In this document: positions 4,479-6,586 of the stretch, one piece after another
Numbering within the stretch: position 1 is the first letter of the stretch
Layout of the letters: each line of letters starts with the position of its first letter
Assembly (NCBI GenBank): GCA_016931555.1
Contig: JAFGEM010000117.1
Location: 1 to 6,586 of the forward strand
DNA: 6,586 nt
From: Candidatus Iainarchaeum sp.
Lineage (GTDB): Archaea; Iainarchaeota; Iainarchaeia; Iainarchaeales; GCA-2688035
Direction: 5' to 3'
Program-made: the position numbers and the translations under genes
Notes under the pieces: generated by a model
Told to the model about the DNA's origin: nothing
What the model saw: only the letters and a program-made list of their open reading frames with translations
The model's database searches: none

Positions 4479-6172
4479 TTCTTAGACCCCTTTTTTGTTT
4501 TCTTATGGTTTTTATTGTTTTTATCAACTATTTTTTGGGCTTCTTCCTCAAGCTCTTTTTTTTCGATCTGCTCCTCAAGCTTTAGTTTTTTTAGAACAAT
4601 ATTGTGAAGCTTTTTTTCTATTTCATCGCGCTTTTTGCCTGTTAACTCGTGGACTGCTATTGCAACTTCAGTCGCATACTTTAAGAACAATTTTTTCTTC
4701 TTCTCTTTTTCCTCGCGCTTTCTCTTGCCGGCTACAAAGCGCCAAATCTGCCTTGCAGACTGCATTAAAGCCAGGCGAAGCTCTTCCATTACCTCGTCTT
4801 CATCTGAAACCGCCTGCTTTCCCGCTCCAGTGTATGGAATGTGAACGGAAAGCATGTGAATAAACACGCTTAGAGGGGAATTGTCAAGGCTTTTTACGCC
4901 ATAGCGCTTCCAGTCAAGGCTCTGCACTGCTTTTGTAAGCGCGCAGCCCCCAGTGTCAAACAATAATGGAACCCTGTTTGCAAATCGCATTATTTCAATG
5001 CGCTTTATTTCCTGGCCTGTGTGCTCGTCTTTTTCTCCTGAGCCTTTTCCTGCATTGCCGCCATAGGCAATTCCTGCTTCAACCTGGAATGCAAAGCCCC
5101 CCCTGTACACTGTTGGTTTTCTTGTTAGAACTGACAAAAACTCGGGTTCGACAATGTTTTTTATTGAGGCCCGGATTCTGTCCTCTCCAATCGGGCTTAA
5201 ACCGTCCAAGCTAGGGGCAATGAAAGTCATTTCCTTGAAGCATTTTATTATTTCTTCAGCCTCTTCCCATGCAAGCTTTTTGGGGTCCTTGTTCAAATCA
5301 AAGGTAACTTTTTTGGAAACCTCTAAAATTGATTTTTCCCCCATTCTGTCAAAATCTGTTTTGAGGAATGACGCGATTTTCCTTGCCTGCGTTGTTTTTG
5401 ACATTGTAAGAAGCTCGTCAACTGTAACTCCCTTTGGATGTGGCTTTACTTCAACTGACCTTTTAGGGATTTTTGTGCTCGTCCTGTCAAAAACAAATTT
5501 TTCTCCGGCAGGGTCTGTAAATGAAATTTTTGCATGCGGGTTTGCAATTGCTGTCCTGCGCAAATACTCCAAAGGAGCCTGTTCGCTCTTCTGGTATTTT
5601 ACGTCCTTGAATTTTGCTTTTATTGCAAGCCCTTTAAAGTCTTTTTCAATGTCTTCAATTTTAACTATTTTCGGCTCGTTCTTTTTCGGGTCAATAGTAA
5701 TCTCTGCCATGAAAGGCTTGTGCTTTGATGTTCCGCTTATTACCTGAACTGGCTTGCCTGTTGTTACCAAAGCCAGCATTGTACAGCCTGCCGCGCCTAT
5801 GCCCTGCTGCCCGCGCATCTGCATTAGCCTGTGAAATTTTGTTCCCGCAAGCAACTGCCCCAAAGCCTTCCCAACAGTATTTTTTGTCAGCCCGGGACCA
5901 TTGTCTTTAATCGCAATCTCGTAATACTCGTTTCCGAGCTCTGAAATTTTTACCTCAAGCTCCGGGAGTATGCCTGCTTCCTCGCAAGCATCTAAAGAAT
6001 TTGTAACATATTCGTGGATTATTGTTGTGAGTGTGCGGATTTTTCCAGTAAGACCGAGCATTTGCTTGTTTTTTTTGAAGAACTCTGCAACGCTGTGCTC
6101 CTTGAACTCCTTTGCAAGCTGGTCTGCGTTCAAAACCTGTGCGACTGGATTTTGTTTTTGCTCTTCAGCCAT
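4475..6172 (-). CDS. top6B: DNA topoisomerase VI subunit B (GHKL ATPase)
   Basis: A 565-residue ATPase subunit of topo VI; ATP-driven dimerisation forms the gate that captures the transported duplex. The GHKL Bergerat fold is seen as H53-E54-Y-V-T-N58-S-L-D-A (catalytic Glu and Mg-binding Asn), I88-K-D90-N-G92-P-G94, and the lid G121-Q-Q-G-I-G126. An H2TH-like helical region follows (about 247-325, ending S-L-D-G-L-S-P-I-G). The transducer domain carries the switch lysine K414 in G-G-C-A-L-T-K. A long charged helix (about 470-545), which would contact Top6A, leads to a Lys/Asn-rich tail (about 548-565). There is no added Ig-like C-terminal domain as in some methanogen Top6B. The ATG at 6172 is supported by a ribosome site at 6179-6183. 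It sits between the KH gene (9-bp gap) and top6A (4-bp overlap). Intact motifs indicate a working enzyme. Confidence 0.97.
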   Translation of the reverse strand: MAEEQKQNPVAQVLNADQLAKEFKEHSVAEFFKKNKQMLGLTGKIRTLTTIIHEYVTNSLDACEEAGILPELEVKISELGNEYYEIAIKDNGPGLTKNTVGKALGQLLAGTKFHRLMQMRGQQGIGAAGCTMLALVTTGKPVQVISGTSKHKPFMAEITIDPKKNEPKIVKIEDIEKDFKGLAIKAKFKDVKYQKSEQAPLEYLRRTAIANPHAKISFTDPAGEKFVFDRTSTKIPKRSVEVKPHPKGVTVDELLTMSKTTQARKIASFLKTDFDRMGEKSILEVSKKVTFDLNKDPKKLAWEEAEEIIKCFKEMTFIAPSLDGLSPIGEDRIRASIKNIVEPEFLSVLTRKPTVYRGGFAFQVEAGIAYGGNAGKGSGEKDEHTGQEIKRIEIMRFANRVPLLFDTGGCALTKAVQSLDWKRYGVKSLDNSPLSVFIHMLSVHIPYTGAGKQAVSDEDEVMEELRLALMQSARQIWRFVAGKRKREEKEKKKKLFLKYATEVAIAVHELTGKKRDEIEKKLHNIVLKKLKLEEQIEKKELEEEAQKIVDKNNKNHKKTKKGSKK

Positions 6173-6178
6173 AAAATA

Positions 6179-6183
6179 ACCTC
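6179..6183 (-). promoter_or_regulatory. Shine-Dalgarno site of top6B
   Basis: GAGGT on the minus strand lies 6 nt before the ATG at 6172 and includes the last two bases of the KH gene's TGA stop. It matches the archaeal anti-Shine-Dalgarno, fixes the top6B start, and suggests reinitiation by ribosomes finishing the KH gene. Confidence 0.65.
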
Positions 6184-6586
6184 ACAACTCGAATTTTGTT
6201 TTCTCCATTGTAATGTCCCTTAAAAACTTGAATACAGTGTCATGCCGCGCTCCCTCTAAAAGCATTTCAACTGCAGTTTTTGCAGCTTCAATTCCCTGCA
6301 CCCTGCCAATTATTGAAATTGTTTTTCCGTAAACACTGATTTTTGTGTCAGTTGCCTCCTCTATTCTCTCGCGAATCCTGCCTTTCTCCCCAATCACACG
6401 GCCTTTTCTCGTAAACAATTTTTTCTTTGTTTTTCCGAATTCCTGCAAATCAATTATGCTCAAAAAAGTTTCATTGTCAAGCAAGAGCATTGCATTTTCA
6501 GGGGAAAATCCACGCCCAATAGCCTTTACCATATTCATTGCAGAAAGGAAATCAGATGCCTTTTCTTTGGGTGTGAAAAAAACCTC
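6182..6586 (-). CDS. Archaeal KH-domain RNA-processing protein (Dim2/Pno1-like), 5' end outside window
   Basis: The frame is open to the right edge of the window, giving 134 visible residues; the true start lies beyond 6586, and the internal ATG at 6538 is not the start. The visible part contains the hallmark linker V-K-A-I-G-R-G-F-S-P-E-N-A (20-32). The second KH domain follows, with R-K-G-R-V-I-G66-E-K-G69-R as the RNA-binding GxxG loop, then I-E-E-A-T and I-S-V-Y-G-K-T. The ending G-A-R-H-D-T-V-F-K-F-L is typical. The family is the universal archaeal two-KH-domain protein, homologous to eukaryotic Dim2/Pno1, which binds the 3' end of small-subunit rRNA during ribosome maturation. About 40-50 residues with the first KH domain should be missing. 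It is the upstream partner of top6B, an order known from other archaea. Confidence 0.9.
   Translation of the reverse strand, partial: EVFFTPKEKASDFLSAMNMVKAIGRGFSPENAMLLLDNETFLSIIDLQEFGKTKKKLFTRKGRVIGEKGRIRERIEEATDTKISVYGKTISIIGRVQGIEAAKTAVEMLLEGARHDTVFKFLRDITMEKTKFEL

Noticed and set aside
5154..5747. 197-residue plus-strand frame, and others at 4495-4863 and 4119-4403
   Set aside because: They are antisense to top6B and top6A, whose motifs are complete; no start site or family motif supports them.
1..6586. Search for CRISPR repeats, transposase genes, tRNA-like cloverleafs or toxin-antitoxin pairs
   Set aside because: No regularly spaced repeats, terminal inverted repeats, tRNA motifs or matching proteins were seen by reading.

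Overview
This is an archaeal window. It carries both subunits of type IIB topoisomerase VI, preceded by the conserved archaeal two-KH-domain RNA-processing protein. It also has TATA-like boxes instead of bacterial -35/-10 promoters, and G-rich Shine-Dalgarno-like sites placed at gene overlaps. The composition is moderately A+T-rich, proteins are lysine-rich and packing is very tight. That would suit a small-genome archaeon, possibly a DPANN lineage, but no marker here fixes the phylum.

Left part (1-909), all on the minus strand: a winged-helix DNA-binding protein (534-833) followed by a V4R (4-vinyl-reductase/hydrocarbon-binding-like) sensor protein that runs off the window at base 1. The two genes overlap as TGATG, and a GGTGAT ribosome-binding site lies inside the first gene. 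A TATA-like box (869-878) and a perfect 12-bp palindrome (892-903) sit just upstream. The natural reading is a split one-component regulator, with reader and sensor on separate polypeptides.

Middle part (910-3323): a PhnP-like metallo-beta-lactamase-fold protein (minus) and a PHP-domain phosphoesterase (plus) are transcribed divergently from a 54-bp gap. A small HTH protein of unknown role (plus, 2778-3188) follows the PHP gene. Its N-terminal half resembles the archaeal DUF1699 pattern. It meets head-on, with no spacer, a 44-residue double-CxxC zinc-ribbon protein on the minus strand (3189-3323).

Right part (3366-6586), minus strand, one tight operon in transcription order: KH-domain protein (5' end outside the window), top6B (9-bp gap), top6A (ATGA overlap), then probably the small zinc ribbon (42 bp further on). 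Top6A supplies the cleaving tyrosine and TOPRIM metal site, and Top6B supplies the GHKL ATPase; together they form an A2B2 enzyme.

No tRNA, rRNA, CRISPR array, insertion sequence or long repeat was found. No stretch above 300 bases lacks a gene. Most of the window is ordinary archaeal housekeeping. The least conventional parts are the wHTH/V4R pair with its operator-like palindrome, the MBL protein with atypical metal-ligand positions, and the DUF1699-like/HTH fusion.
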